Positions 25,572 to 37,269 of a stretch of 64,000 nt of DNA are shown piece after piece. The notes below the pieces were generated by a model, which was not told the origin of the DNA, did no database searches, and worked only from the letters and a program-made list of their open reading frames with translations. Positions within the stretch are counted from its first letter, which is position 1; the number at the start of each line of letters is the position of its first letter. The translations under genes were made by a program, and so were the position numbers. Location: positions 108,252,539 to 108,316,538 of the forward strand of contig OY720636.1 in assembly GCA_963169105.1 (NCBI GenBank), in the 5' to 3' direction. The stretch is from Ceriagrion tenellum. Lineage: Eukaryota; Arthropoda; Insecta; Odonata; Coenagrionidae.

Positions 25572-26544
25572 CTGGTGTAATACTTAATGAAAATAAGTTA
25601 CATATTATCAGGTTCGTATGAGGGTGAAAATATACCTGAATTTATTTTTCTAGACGCAGATAAGTGAATATTTTGTTGATGAACAGTCTTCTTGTCGTAA
25701 TTACGCGAACTCATCGCTAGGCGCACGCTGTTGTATCGCGTTATTAATTGGAATTTAGTCTTGGTGTGTCATTTAATTAGATTGATGATGGTTCTCGAGG
25801 CAGGAACGCAGTTTTGGATGCCTGCTCGTTAAGTCTTGAGCGCTGCGGGATGAAGCCCATCCCGAAAATAACTTGCTACGTTCAGGGCAATGAATCTTAT
25901 TTTCCGTGTTCAATATTCACGATGCTTTCAGTTGATATTATGAAGCTATATGGATAGACCAATATTTTGATGGATATAATTGAATTCAATGGATAGATAT
26001 CAGGCCATGATTGAAATACACTGTTGAGTTAGCCGTCAAGCGTGATCAAAGGGAACGTTGATGAATGCGCTGTTGATTACATCTGCTCGATTGATTATTT
26101 ATCCTCATCGTTCAATGAATGCTGCGTCTACAACGTGTTTTCTATGTGTAATAATGCTAGCCTCAGTATTGTCTCATGAAGTGTGTGATGAATGATGGCT
26201 CGACATGCGATTATTCGACCCGTAGGAACATCGGTGATCTCTCCTTCCTTCATTCTGCCTCCAACGGAAGCTTACGATCAACTGGCACTCCCCTATATTC
26301 ATCTCTACGAGTTCCAGACCCTGCTTCGCGCACATATCACCTTCTCCTCATACCTACAATATCTCAGAGCGATCTTATTTATACCAGTTCCCTGAACTGT
26401 GGGTGGAGTAAACATAAAGTCCTGAGAAAAATTCAGGTACCTTGAAATTACCTTTTCAGATTTGAAATCAAATATATGGTGGAGAACACATATACAAAAC
26501 ATATGAGTCACTGCATTAAAGAAAGTAGGATTTACCAAGCGTAT
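25572..26544. other. Unassigned stretch
   Basis: I see nothing I can assign; overlapping short open frames at 26176-26445 have no recognisable motif. Confidence 0.4.
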
Positions 26545-27095
26545 AATACGAAGGTCCTCGGATGAAAAAGTGAAAGAAGGGAGCTACTTCGCTCTGCTTA
26601 GGCCCCACCTTGAATACGCCACAAGCATGTGGGGCCCTGGACAAATATTTAACCAAAGAAATAAATTAAATACAAAGGAAGGCTGCGTGCTTCGTTTAAA
26701 ACTGCTTCGAGCGAACATGGTATTCTCTGTTCTTATAGGTTTTAAGTTTGGAGCCCCTTGAGACTCGGAGGCTGCTTGCAATACTTAGTTTGCTGGAAAA
26801 ATTAAGAACAGGTGTCTTTCAGGGCGACACAGAGATTGCCATTTTGACGCCACACTACATGTCTAGGTGTGCAGCGATTAAAAATAAGAGAGATACTTTT
26901 CCGAACAGATAGGTACAAAAACTCGTTATGTCCCCGAGCAATATGCGGCCATAATAAAAACTGAGCCCTCCTAAATATATTCCCATAATACCCGTCACTA
27001 TTTCACCTCCCAAAACCTTATCTCTTACACCTTTACTCGGCTGGTGTCCTAACATTCCCTGCCACACGCAGGGAAGTATGTAGATGTAGAACAGT
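26545..27095 (+). pseudogene. CR1-like LINE 3' fragment
   Basis: On the plus strand 26570-26640 encodes a decayed LINE post-RT motif (YFALLRPHLEYATSMWGP, compare the usual LVRPHLEYASxVWDP). About 250 bp further a broken segment at 26895-26960 recalls the NRYKNSFFPRxI region. The 3' untranslated signature follows (TGGTGTCCTAACATTCCCTG, CCACACGCAGGGAAGTATG, TAGATGTAGA) at 27045-27090. Frameshifts and stops interrupt it throughout. The same 3' signature recurs near 30810, 57400 and 57760. Confidence 0.75.
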
Positions 27096-29764
27096 TCAAT
27101 ACCTTACGCCTCTCCAACCCCTTTTCGCAAATACACCAGCCACTCCAGTTGATTAGAAATGGCCTCGTAGTCTCCCTTTTCCCACGTTCTGTGTTGGCTT
27201 ATTGTTGGTAATAGTTTTGTTTTATTATTTAATACATTACAAGATCAATAACCTGGAAATTCAGGACCCGATGCGTTCCGGAATGACGAGATTCTCGGTG
27301 TTCTGATCACTTTCCTTTTAGTGAGCAGTATTACTGGAAGAGCTGTAGTAATTCATTCTAAATATGCTATGATCAGTGAGGTAGTAAGTTATCTGAAAAA
27401 CAATATATATTACAATAAGCATTTTTGATAAAAACCATCACCATTTAAGATATCAACAGCTAATATATTCACGGCAAGAAATAACATAATCGTTTTCGGA
27501 AGGAAAGCACGAGTTCCTTCGCTGAAATCCGTGGGGTTGCTACAAAAAGCCAAAACATGCTCTAATATGGCTTTCGTTAACGACTAAATAGCCGTCATTG
27601 CCTTAGCGCGACGTAAAAAAAATGAGGTTCGCAAAATTGACGAAAACCTTCCGTTATTTAAGTGCTTCCGTTATTCCGAAATCCGGTTTATCGGTCTTCA
27701 AGTGTCGGTATATTGTATTTTGCAACTATGCACATGAGACTTTTTCTGTTAAATTTTCAATGTGTTGCCTCACTTTGAATGTCTGTTAAATCGTTAAAGA
27801 TTGAAACATTTTGTAATTTCCACATGAGATTTTTAATTTCTCGTGGAAATTACAGTGTGTTTCAATCTATAATCATTAAGTTATTCCACAAAGTTACGAC
27901 TGAAACCATCATCACTTTCGTCTGTCAAATCAGTCTTAATCGTATCAAATGTCGCGGTATCGTCTCATTTCGTATCGTTCGTAACTCATCACTTGCGGGA
28001 ATCAGGTGGACCAATTCCTTTTGATCCTGCGGAATGGACCATGGGAAGGATTCGTCCGCTTTCGAGCGGGAGTGTATGGCGAAGCCGTGAATTCGGGTCG
28101 TTGGCGCGACCGGATCCTTAGCCTCCCGTGGGGGATTCCCCGTTTATGGGCAGCGCCGGGAATTGGCTTCATCAAGCTCTCCGACCGCGGAGATGCTGGA
28201 GGGTCGGTCGGGTGATCAGGGGGGGGGGGAAGAGAGAGAGCCCAACGGACGGCCACGATGCCGCGCCCATTCCACTTCCCAATTTATTCCCTCTCCTCCC
28301 AGGGTGCGGGAACGTCGGATACGAAAAGGGGCCCGCTCCGGCCCCACACCCCTCTTTTCGCACTCCGTGAACCCTGGTCTTTGTTCCCGGGGAGGGGGGA
28401 TGGTGGTGCTGCTGCCTCGGACACGTCGAAGGCGGGGTCGGAAATTTACGGGATAGCGTTTGCTTCAGCATTCCGCAAGAAATAAGGATGAGCGGTGAAT
28501 TGGGTCATGCGCGGTCGAGGTAAAACGTAATATAATCCCGATACGGGATATTGGAATTCCGCGTGATGTGGAAAGACCCAGAGAATTATAATTTACATTT
28601 ACAAAAATGTAAAAATTGAGTGCTGGCTGTTGTTATGAAATGCCGTTATGGGGAATTTTCGATTAACCTATTTACGACAGAGTCTTGCGGCAATGGATGA
28701 AAGAAGGAATGCAATAAGGTGCTAAATAATGTTGTTATGTCCGCATTTCTCTCACATTTACCCGAAATCAACCGTTGGCTTTCATTAACGCTTGAACGGT
28801 TCCATATATTAAAGAGGTTTTTTATTGACTGTCAAATTAACTCATGTTAATCTGAAATGTAGGACTGACCATTTTACTGTCCCATGTCAGGTGCTTAACT
28901 CCGTTTATCGGAGTGCTATGATTTTCCCATTTTCATGGACGATTTTCCGATCTCCATTCTTATGCGGGTATTTTTTGGGTACGCTTAATAAATAGGCCTA
29001 GATTTTTTTTCACCTGTGTTTGAGGGTCTAGTGTTCAATAATTTGAATGGAGATCGTTATAAACGATCATTAATTTGCTTTAAAACAATTCATGATTAAA
29101 CTAATCGTTGCGCGGAAGATTGGGACCCTTATCACTTGAGTTCTTCTTGTTTCAGAATAACCCATATTGTAACATTCGTCGTATATACATGGGATCAGTG
29201 GTTAAATTCTATAATTCTCCAGCCGATTCTGGAAGTAATAGTCGGATAGATTGTAAATTTTCTTCCTCAAGTTTATGTTTATTAATATGTTTTTATAAAC
29301 TTTCTTTTTTTCTTTCTCCAAGAGTAGCTCTTCCCGTAAAGTCTCAAACTAAAGAAGGATAGGTTTTTTTCCCAGAAACTCACATTTTAGCGAAAAGTCT
29401 TGCCAATTATAATACTTTGCCCTTTTTCCGCTCGGGTGCCTGATTTTCTTTCCGTAGTTCACCTTTACTGTTTGTTTTTGTGTGGGAACCGGAAGCGCAT
29501 AAATAGCAGAGACCTTGGGTTGGTCCCTTGCACACGTTCCACCTCTCTTCTGAATCTCGTTGAGATTAAAGGGGGCTGCCGTATTTTAGCTATTGATGGC
29601 AGGCTCTCGACGGCCAATCTCATTTCCACTTTCGACGGTAGATGCGCTATCAGGGCCGGCGTGGGATGCTGTGATGCAGAAGGAAGGGGGGAGGATTTAA
29701 AGGGTGGAGAGAGACTGGGGCTTTCGCGAATAGAGTGTGTGACTCCGCTGATTTGCGGGATCCA
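27096..29764. other. Unassigned stretch with a CpG-rich core
   Basis: No gene is called. 27960-28490 is distinctly CpG-rich and contains runs of G (28220-28229) and GA repeats; open frames exist on both strands but none resembles a known protein. The 136-codon frame at 29400-29810 runs into a LINE fragment and has no motif. Confidence 0.4.
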
Positions 29765-30150
29765 AGGTTGGGAGCATGGGCCATTGGAAAAGCTGACCGG
29801 AACAGACTAGAAGCCTTCGAAACCTGGTGCTGGAGGAGGATGCTGAAGATAAAATAAACGGACAGAATAAGATATGGTGAAGTGTACAGAAGATTAGAAG
29901 AGGAAAGGACAATACGGAACACCATAGAAAGAAAGAAGAACAAGATAGATTGGACACTCCCTTAGACACAATGGGTTTGTGAATTACATAATTGAAGGCA
30001 AAATAGAAGAAAAATCCCCAGAGGAAGACCCAGGAATAAGTCCATTGACCTAATGAAGAGGAAAATTGATAGGAAGAGATACCAGGAGGTACGGGAACTA
30101 GCATTAGATTGGGAAGGGTGGAGGGCTACATTCAACCAATCTTAGGTTTG
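29765..30150 (+). pseudogene. LINE 3'-end fragment (simple-repeat-tailed family)
   Basis: The segment matches, in forward orientation, the sequences read in reverse at 36548-36916, 56286-56665 and 59235-59440. Shared landmarks are GAAGCCTTCGAAACCTGGTG, AGGAAGACCCAGGAATAA and the terminal CAACCAATCTTAGG. Conceptual pieces such as LEAFETWCWRRML are typical of the post-RT segment of insect LINEs. It is broken by stops. Reverse copies of this family end in short tandem repeats, as RTE-like LINEs do. Confidence 0.75.
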
Positions 30151-30199
30151 GACGAACAATGACAGTGATTGTTGGGAGCTGCTAGATACTCAGGCTAAG

Positions 30200-30625
30200 C
30201 GCGATGCTGGGATTGTTAGAAAAATTCAAGTCACGAGATCGACACGGAGGATATTATTTTTTACCCGCATGAGAAGGTTAGGTGGACGGAAAGGAAGACG
30301 AACGAGGAAGTGCTTGAAGATGGTGGGCTAGGAAAGGAAACTTCTTAATGAAATCCGGGATAGACAGGGTAGATGGCTGAGGGATGTACTAAAGGATGAT
30401 GGTCTTCTGAAGAGTGTGATAGAGGGAAGGATGTTGGGCAAGCGGGGTAGGGGAAGAAAATGGACGGGATGAAGAAGGGTAAATCTTATGCAGAGGCGAA
30501 AAAGGATGTATTAGAGGGAGATAGGCCTCTGAATGTGTAAAAGACCGGGAGGAGATTCTCTGGCATTCAATAAAACCTACCTTTACCGGTAGAATACATA
30601 GTAATAATAATAATAATTACAGTTC
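30200..30625 (+). pseudogene. LINE 3'-end fragment with (AAT)n tail
   Basis: Forward copy of the family seen reversed at 17232-17690. It carries WTERKTNEEVLED, LLNEIRDRQGRWL and IEGRMLGKRGRG-like pieces in shifting frames, then GGGAGGAGATTCTCTGGC, AAAACCTACCTTTACCGG and an AATAATAATAAT tail at 30600-30620. It sits directly downstream of another LINE 3' end in the same orientation. Confidence 0.8.
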
Positions 30626-30739
30626 CGGGGCTGACTGGAGCCATTAGATGAGAGAGATTCGCTGTCAAACAGGAAGGTACAAAACTTTCTTCTTCCCACT
30701 CACCACTGGTTACTACTACGATGTTGCGAGACACTACGA

Positions 30740-30880
30740 GAAAACCCATATTCTCTTTGTCCTTTCACTCGTCCAAGTCTTCGTCCAAATTCCGCCCCAT
30801 TTCCATGTCTGGTGTCGCTACACCCAATGCCACACGCCTGTGCGGTTCGCTGGGTGGTAGTATGTAGATGTGGCCTTGTT
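30740..30880 (+). mobile_element. CR1-like LINE 3' tail
   Basis: TGGTGTCGCTACACCCAATG, CCACACGCCTGTGCGG and GTAGTATGTAGATGTGG reproduce the 3' signature of the fragment at 27045-27090. No coding part is preserved. Confidence 0.6.
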
Positions 30881-32557
30881 TTCGGTTTCCAGGAAAGACG
30901 GCAAGTTGTCTGGGAGTTCCAACACGCCCCTCGAAAATTGTGTCTTGCGGTTGAAGCGTTCTGGAAATTATGCGTTTGTTGGAGCCTCGTCGGAATAACT
31001 GAAATGTATGAGCGTTGCTATTCCTGGGTTGAGATGCTTCGTGTAGCGTAACGTAACTCATGGCTTGTTAACACTCGGGAAAGTTCGCGTTTTCCGTGTA
31101 ACGTTTAATGCTTTGTGTTTTTTTTAGCGCTAGCTTTTCTGAATGCTTAGTACACTTGTTATAAATTCCCCAGAGAAGTGTCATTTAGTTAAACTGAATA
31201 TTTACGACGCCATGTTCAACGTGAGTGGATATCGTAAACTTCTCCGAAGTTAAGAACCATTGTTTCCGTAAAACCTGAGGGATATTGAGCAGTTGCCTCT
31301 GCGATCAGTTGTTTACCTGTCGAATTTGTCTCTCTGTACTTCGGTCTTGTATAGTGTGGTTGCATCCATGCTATTTAGGACTCTTCGGGGCACATTTTTT
31401 TTCCTGCACGTCGTATATGGCATTGAGCGATTTCATTTGGCCTTTCCTTGTGTCGATTTTCCTGCAGTGTTTGGGGAAGTGATATAAATGAGTCAGTCCG
31501 AGTGAGGTCACCTAAGAGCGTGTGATATCACCACCCGGACTCTCTTAAAACATTTCTTTCCCGGACTTTCTTACATTGGTATGCATGAACTATTCTCAAA
31601 TTTTTTTTTCTTCAGATTTTGCCACCAAAAATGGCTATAATGACAATATATAATAATATATATATTTATATTATTGAAATGAATATATATGAAATATATA
31701 TACAATGAAAAAAAAATGACAGATTTCAAAATGCGTGCTTCCAATTTGAACATTATCTTGGTAACACATTTTTCTTATTTCTGAACTAATTCTTTTGTGT
31801 CGGATGTCGGTGTCGAATCTTAGGTAATATTTAGCTTTTTGGAAATTATTCAAATTTCATCCAATTTGCTCACTAATTTGCAAAAAAATGCATGACACAA
31901 AACTGCGAATAAATTCGTATTTTTGTACGCCTTAAACCCACTAATGCTCTCTTCTACGTATTGGAATGATTGATGCCCTGTGTTTGAGACTGTGCAAAGC
32001 TTTTTAGTCATGGAATAAAAACGAGTTTCATCGGATTTCGAGGCAGAATACATCTGCTGGACTGAGAAAACAGAAATTATGGGATCGAAATGCATAATTG
32101 GAAAGATGGTCTCGAGAGTTCTTTTTGCCCGGACAACGAACACATCTACATAAATATAGATCATGACTCTAACCTGTGAAAAGTCACCGCATTAGTCGTC
32201 CTTTCCTTTACCATTTCTCTCATGCTATTCCCTACCTTTTCATAGCTTATGTCTCAATAATACTCGTCGCCGCACGCAGCTTTGAACCAAACATGAAAAC
32301 CGAGAATACTGTGTATTCTCGGCGGTCATTTTTGAGCGCGTCGTGGTTAGAGATCGGTAATTAGAACGAAAATAGAAGAAAATAGAAGCTGTTAACAAAA
32401 TTGCGTATGAAGTTTGCCGGGACGGAATTCTGCGTCATTGAAATTATACCAGCTTGTTTGGCCACAATTATTTCGATATCTCGTGTGATGCGAAGTTTTC
32501 CCGAAGTTAGCACTTAGTGGTGCGAACGTGTTTTCGTTGCAAAAAACCTTATGAACG
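30881..32557. other. Unassigned stretch
   Basis: I see no gene. 31625-31715 is an AT-rich simple-sequence tract dominated by ATATAT and TATTAT. The remaining short open frames have no motif. Confidence 0.4.
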
Positions 32558-33235
32558 AAGCAACGTGAAAGTATCAAACCATGGTGTGAAAAATAATTTT
32601 AAAGGTAACGGAACGAAAGCGTGAACTTCCGTTGATTGGCTGTTTATTTAATCTCAGTCGATTCTTTCCTTGGTCATCGACGTACGATTCACGGGTTTAG
32701 GCGTTAAACTGTGGAGGTAATTGCCTGGCGATGGTGTTATAAGGCATCGCAATGCGTCGTTAATCAGTCAACCCGTAGATGAGTTGGAAAGTTTTACTTT
32801 AATCCTAAAACGAAGCCGCGTGAAAATATTCAACCGTGGTTTGAAAAAAATAATTTTACAGGTGACGAAACGTAAGCGTAAACCGCCGTTGATTGGCTGT
32901 TTATTTAATCTCAATGGATTCTTTCCTTGGTCGTCGAGAATCGATGCTCAGACTTTAACTGGGGAGATAGTCGCATGGCGATGATGTTATATGACATCGA
33001 AATGCGTCGTTAATCAGTCACGACGAAAGTGTTGCTTTATTTCTAAAAATCCGTGTCAATATCACCGTTCATCGAGATATGATTCAACGGTTCAGACGCT
33101 AAACTGAGGAGATAATTGCCTGCGATGATGGTATATGACATTGCAATTGCGATGATGTTATATGGCTTTGCAATGCGTCGTTAATCAGTAAACCTGTGGA
33201 TGATACGAAAGTTTTACTTTTTTCGATCGAGATAC
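32558..33235 (+). repeat. Degenerate tandem repeat, about 2.7 units of ~250 bp
   Basis: Landmarks recur in order: CGTTGATTGGCTGTTTATTT at about 32633 and 32888; AATGCGTCGTTAATCAGT at about 32752, 33001 and 33172; GGCGATGRTGTTAT at about 32727, 32976 and 33130; AGTTTTACTTT at about 32790 and 33210. Spacings are about 250-256 bp for the first two units; the third is shortened to ~171 bp. The units are strongly diverged from one another, unlike the satellite, so this is an old local duplication. No protein is evident. Confidence 0.8.
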
Positions 33236-33792
33236 GACTAAACTAGGGGATCTCATACTTTTTGCGTGGGCAGTGGTTTGGTTCATCGGTTCGGGTCGTG
33301 AAATGCAGTTTCCTCGGAGACGTGCACGGGTTTTTCGGAGGGAGCATTGTGGCGTAGCCTCGTGAAGGCCTTCCCATCGACCCTTCAGCCCGCTGATCGA
33401 TTAGGGTCGTCCCCCTAGCGGCGGTTGTTGCCGCGATGGCTATCACACTCCTGGGGTCAGTGCGGGAATCGGCTTTTGAAGGAAATTACCTGTATGATGC
33501 TCTGACGGTTAACCATGACGCCGGGCCTTTGCTCCTGGTTCGTGAATGCGTTGTTTTTTTAGTGGGAAGGATGGATAATATCTCGTAGAAATATCTTTAG
33601 TGCTTTTTTCAAGTTGGGAGTATTTAATCATTCGTCGTAGAGATTGGAGGTGATTTAAAAGATTAACCAGCCGCTCTTTGATTTGTAAACATTTCTCATT
33701 GTGTATTTTTTATCTGTTTATGTCAGTAGTTTTAATTTCTCTCCCTCAATGTGTTTTTTTAGGGACTGGGCTGGTATAAAAAAGTTTTAGTT
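33236..33792. other. Unassigned stretch, CpG-richer at its start
   Basis: 33240-33480 is CpG-enriched; the rest is AT-rich. I see no gene or element. Confidence 0.4.
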
Positions 33793-33885
33793 GAGATGAG
33801 GTGGGGTCACTGCGGTGGCTAGAGAGCTGGATTTCCATCCGTAGGGCCAAGGATTCGATCTAGGGATGTGGACGTGATTTTTTTG
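33793..33885 (+). mobile_element. tRNA-derived SINE (partial)
   Basis: An A-box-like segment GCGGTGGCTAGAGAGCTGG is followed about 30 bp later by a B-box-like GGATTCGATCTAGG at about 33851. This is the polymerase III promoter layout of tRNA-derived SINEs. It shares GTGGCTAGAG with the SINE at 42225-42415. It cannot be folded as a proper tRNA by eye. Confidence 0.6.
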
Positions 33886-36289
33886 TACAATATGTCCCTA
33901 TCGGGTGAGAGTGACTTCAGTTGTCGCTCGTCTTCACAAATATCCAACCCACCAATTTTTTAGGTTTTGTTTTTTGGAAAGTGGTACTCTAGTCAATGCC
34001 ACAATGGCATTTCGACCATACCTAAAGTGGAGTGCATTTTTGAAAATCTCGATTCATCCGTCCCCATTTCCTAGCCCCATTATTCTCTTCATTATTTCTT
34101 AAGAAAAAGTCCGAATATTTGTATGTTTTCTTCAAAAAATGTCTAAAACCACCTATGTAACTACGGGTACTTATGTAAATTTCCTTACCTATCCATCTTA
34201 TCGGACAAACTGTTTCCATAAATCATTCCAGGTAATTTGTTCCAACTTCGGAAATTCCCCCGCCGATGAGGTAAAAATAACCCCCACAATAAAAATCTCT
34301 CAGTCAAAGATCTGTAGCTTAATACTAAATGCCTTATAATTCATGTGCCACTTTATCAGATGTAGATTTCTGCATTTGTTTTTTTCTATCTCCTGGATTT
34401 TTGCCATTTTTTTTATTCATCATTGCCTTTATACTGATCGTTCGTTATGGTCCATATATCTTTTTTGTTCTTTATATGATATCTTCATGATTGTTTCATA
34501 GCTCTATTATATGTTTGTACCATTATCAATTTAATTATACACTTATTCATGAAATAAAGAGACTCGACTCCTGTGTGTTTATTTGGTGATCCCTTAATCA
34601 AGTTTGTATAGTGTGGTTTTCATGATTTACTTGTGATAATTTTTTTTCCTGATCTTTGAGGACATCACGTCCTTAATCAAGAAATTCATTTTCATTCATT
34701 CCCTTATATGCTTAGGGTAAATAATTGAGGGGTGCCCCCATTACCTTCCGTTTTCTAAGCCCATGAATACAGTTTTTTTTTACGTCAGACCATCGCATCA
34801 GATGCCACCCCACTGGGGACTGACGTCTTCTTGCAACAATCTCTCTCCCTCTCTCGTCAGTCTCTTAGCCTTTGACTTCTCAGTCAATCTGGCTCAGGTT
34901 TTCCTCTAAAGGGCGGTAATCACCGCTCCCGCTTTCTAGGAGTTATTGGACGGAAACGGTCTCCTATCATGTCTAAGTTGGTTACCATTGATGTCTAAGT
35001 TGGTTAATACGTCATTCTTCATTAATGACGTCTTTTTTTTCTTTACTACTAATGGCTTCCTGCTTCTCACATCGCTGATTATACTGTGATACATTTCACC
35101 CATGAAACGTTGTGGCCGAATACTCGTGCTGTGGGGCGCGCCCATTGGAAAGGTGAAGCTTACCTCCGCCGATGAGTTACTTCTAACATCATCCGTGTTA
35201 AGCGAAAAGGCCTCGTAAATGTCCTTTTTTTGGAGGAGGGCGTTAATGAATTAATGAGATTAATATTGAAGTGAGATACTAATCGTGTCTGCCTACAAAT
35301 TTTATTTACTTATCTATTTATAGCATTCCAGCAAAATATGGCCTATCGTGACATTCCAGTTTGTGGCACCCGAAAGAAATGAAATTGGCCGCTCTACGTC
35401 TACGAATATTTTTCATGTCTTTCTTCATGCATGTGTTAGTCTTTCCGTGTTAGACTTTCTCCAGTATGTGTCAATGAGTAGAGGTGTGCATATATTTGGG
35501 AAAAGAAGCGTGAGGAGGCAATTAGAAGAATGTGACTGTAGTCGAAAATGCCCATAAAAGTTTTATCCTTTATTTTCGAACGAACATGCTTGAAAATATT
35601 ATTGAACACGTTATATTCGTATAAGTCGATTGTTTAGGACCGTGAAATTAATTTTGGGAAATTTTGACGTGTATGTCAGCTGTAAAATGCGAAAATTCCA
35701 ATAATTTTACTATGGACAGCCTGAATTCATGCATATTAAAGGAAAATCTGGATCACAACGGGTGGTAGAAGATCGTTATTGAATAAACGCTTCTTTAGTT
35801 TAGCGAGGCGACCTCGAATGCATTTCTTGTATGGCTCACGATTGCATTATTGAATAGTGCTTGTGATAGGTAAATATTTATTTTTCGTCCGTAATATAAA
35901 ATTTATTTTCTTGTTACTATGCGAAATTCTACCATATTGCCCGTAGCATTGTTTGTTCTTCTGCCTACATTGGAGAAAAGGAACTGAATACACTTTTAAA
36001 TACTTAACATTGGAATTCGTGTGGAGATATTTTCAAACATTTTTATCGATTGTGTTCATGTTTAAATGAGCTTTCAAAAATAATTGTTGTTTTTTATGCA
36101 AGTCGATTACTATTGGGACAACAAAACTCTAAAACGTTAATTCTAATTTATTTAATGTGATGCGATTCAGCTGACGTAATTCTTTATCGAGAAAAATTCG
36201 AACGTGCCTCTGTTTATAATAATAATAGTAGTTTAATGCACTCAGGTGGTCCGAATACGTACATTTTAATGAATTTCAGTTGAAAATTG
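33886..36289. other. Unassigned AT-rich stretch
   Basis: No gene is recognised. A short direct duplication, ATGTCTAAGTTGGTTA, occurs at about 34969 and 34991. Confidence 0.4.
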
Positions 36290-36405
36290 GCAATGGACGG
36301 AGGCTAAAGCCCACTCTCTGGGTAGTTAATCTCCACCGTGGCAGGACTCGAACCCTTGACCTTATGTTTAGTAGGCGAGTACTCAGCCCCACTGCCTCTG
36401 AAACC
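36290..36405 (-). mobile_element. tRNA-derived SINE (partial)
   Basis: On the minus strand a B-box-like GGGTTCGAGTCCTGCC (about 36341-36356) is preceded by an A-box-like TGGGGCTGAGTACTCGCC. It resembles the copy at 39765-39860 and appears truncated. Confidence 0.65.
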
Positions 36406-36547
36406 GGAAAATTTTTATCATATACAGATTTTTAAACCGACACTTAGAAATATTTGTCGGAAGATGACTTCCGTGATGTTAAGTCTTTTTACACTTCTAA
36501 GCGCCAATACAGAAGGCTTAGAAATAGCCTGATCGAATGAAGCCCAC

Positions 36548-36916
36548 TTTCATCATCATCATTGATCGTCCAGTCCTAAGATTGGTTGACTACAGCCCTC
36601 CACCCTTCCATATCTAATGTTAGCTCCCTTCATTTCTGCTATCTCTTCCTTTGTGCTTTCCTCTTTATTTGGTCCATGAACTTATTCCTGGGTCTTCCTT
36701 TGGGGACTTTTCCCTCTATTTTTCCTTCAATTATGTTCTTCACAAACCCACTGTGTCTCCGGGTGTGTTCAATCCACCTTGTTCTTCTTCTCTGTATGGT
36801 GTTCCATATGGTCCTTTCCTCTCCTGTTCATCTGTACACTTCATCGTATCTCATTTTGTTCGTCCATTTTATCTTCAGCACCCTCCTCCAGCACCAGGTT
36901 TCAAAGGCTTCTAGTC
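36548..36916 (-). pseudogene. LINE 3'-end fragment interrupted by an insertion
   Basis: Reverse copy of the family at 29765-30150, ending (on the minus strand) in CCTAAGATTGGTTG-type sequence plus an (ATG)n tail at 36550-36562. The LINE resumes after the insertion at 37253 with TTTTCTGGTCA. AAGGCTTCTAGTC occurs on both sides of the insert. Long plus-strand frames across it are antisense and not genes. Confidence 0.8.
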
Positions 36917-37239
36917 ACAAATGAAAAAACGATTTCGTTTTCTTCCACTGATTTATTTTTTCGGTACGACATGTTTCGACACACGGAGAGAGGTAAGGGG
37001 TCAAAACGCCTCCGGGGTTTCCCCCCCCTCCTAACACCCACTTCTTCCACCCCACTCCAACCTCCCCCAAGTCCCTTCCAGGTATTTATATTTGCTTGAA
37101 ATTCGAAAATTTTTGTACTTGAAAATGACCTCTATGTGTCAAAACATGTCGTGCCGAAAAAATAAATCAGTGGAAGAAAACGAAGTCGTTTTTTCATTTG
37201 TGAATATCAACTTCCATATAGTTGAGCCTGATACCATTG
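36917..37239. mobile_element. 323-bp fold-back retroelement-like insertion (Penelope-type candidate)
   Basis: It is bounded by a 13-bp direct duplication AAGGCTTCTAGTC (36904-36916 and 37240-37252) of the LINE into which it inserted. Arms 36917-36981 and 37138-37202 are near-perfect inverted repeats, for example CGTTTTCTTCCACTGATTTA and its complement. A 37-bp extension beyond the right arm is unpaired. The right part contains CTTGAAAATGACC...GTGTCAAAAC, reminiscent of the hammerhead-like motif near Penelope-type ends. A long target duplication argues against an ordinary cut-and-paste element. Confidence 0.7.
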
Positions 37240-37269
37240 AAGGCTTCTAGTCTTTTCTGGTCAAGAAAC

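Noticed and set aside
29400..29810. 136-codon plus-strand frame
   Set aside because: No motif is seen and it runs into a LINE fragment.
34936..35145. Minus-strand frame with a possible LINE endonuclease-like ISDVRSR piece
   Set aside because: The similarity is too short and no other LINE landmarks lie nearby.
36586..36924. 112-codon and overlapping plus-strand hydrophobic frames
   Set aside because: They are antisense to the LINE 3' end; the same happens at 56362-56716 and 59261-59491.
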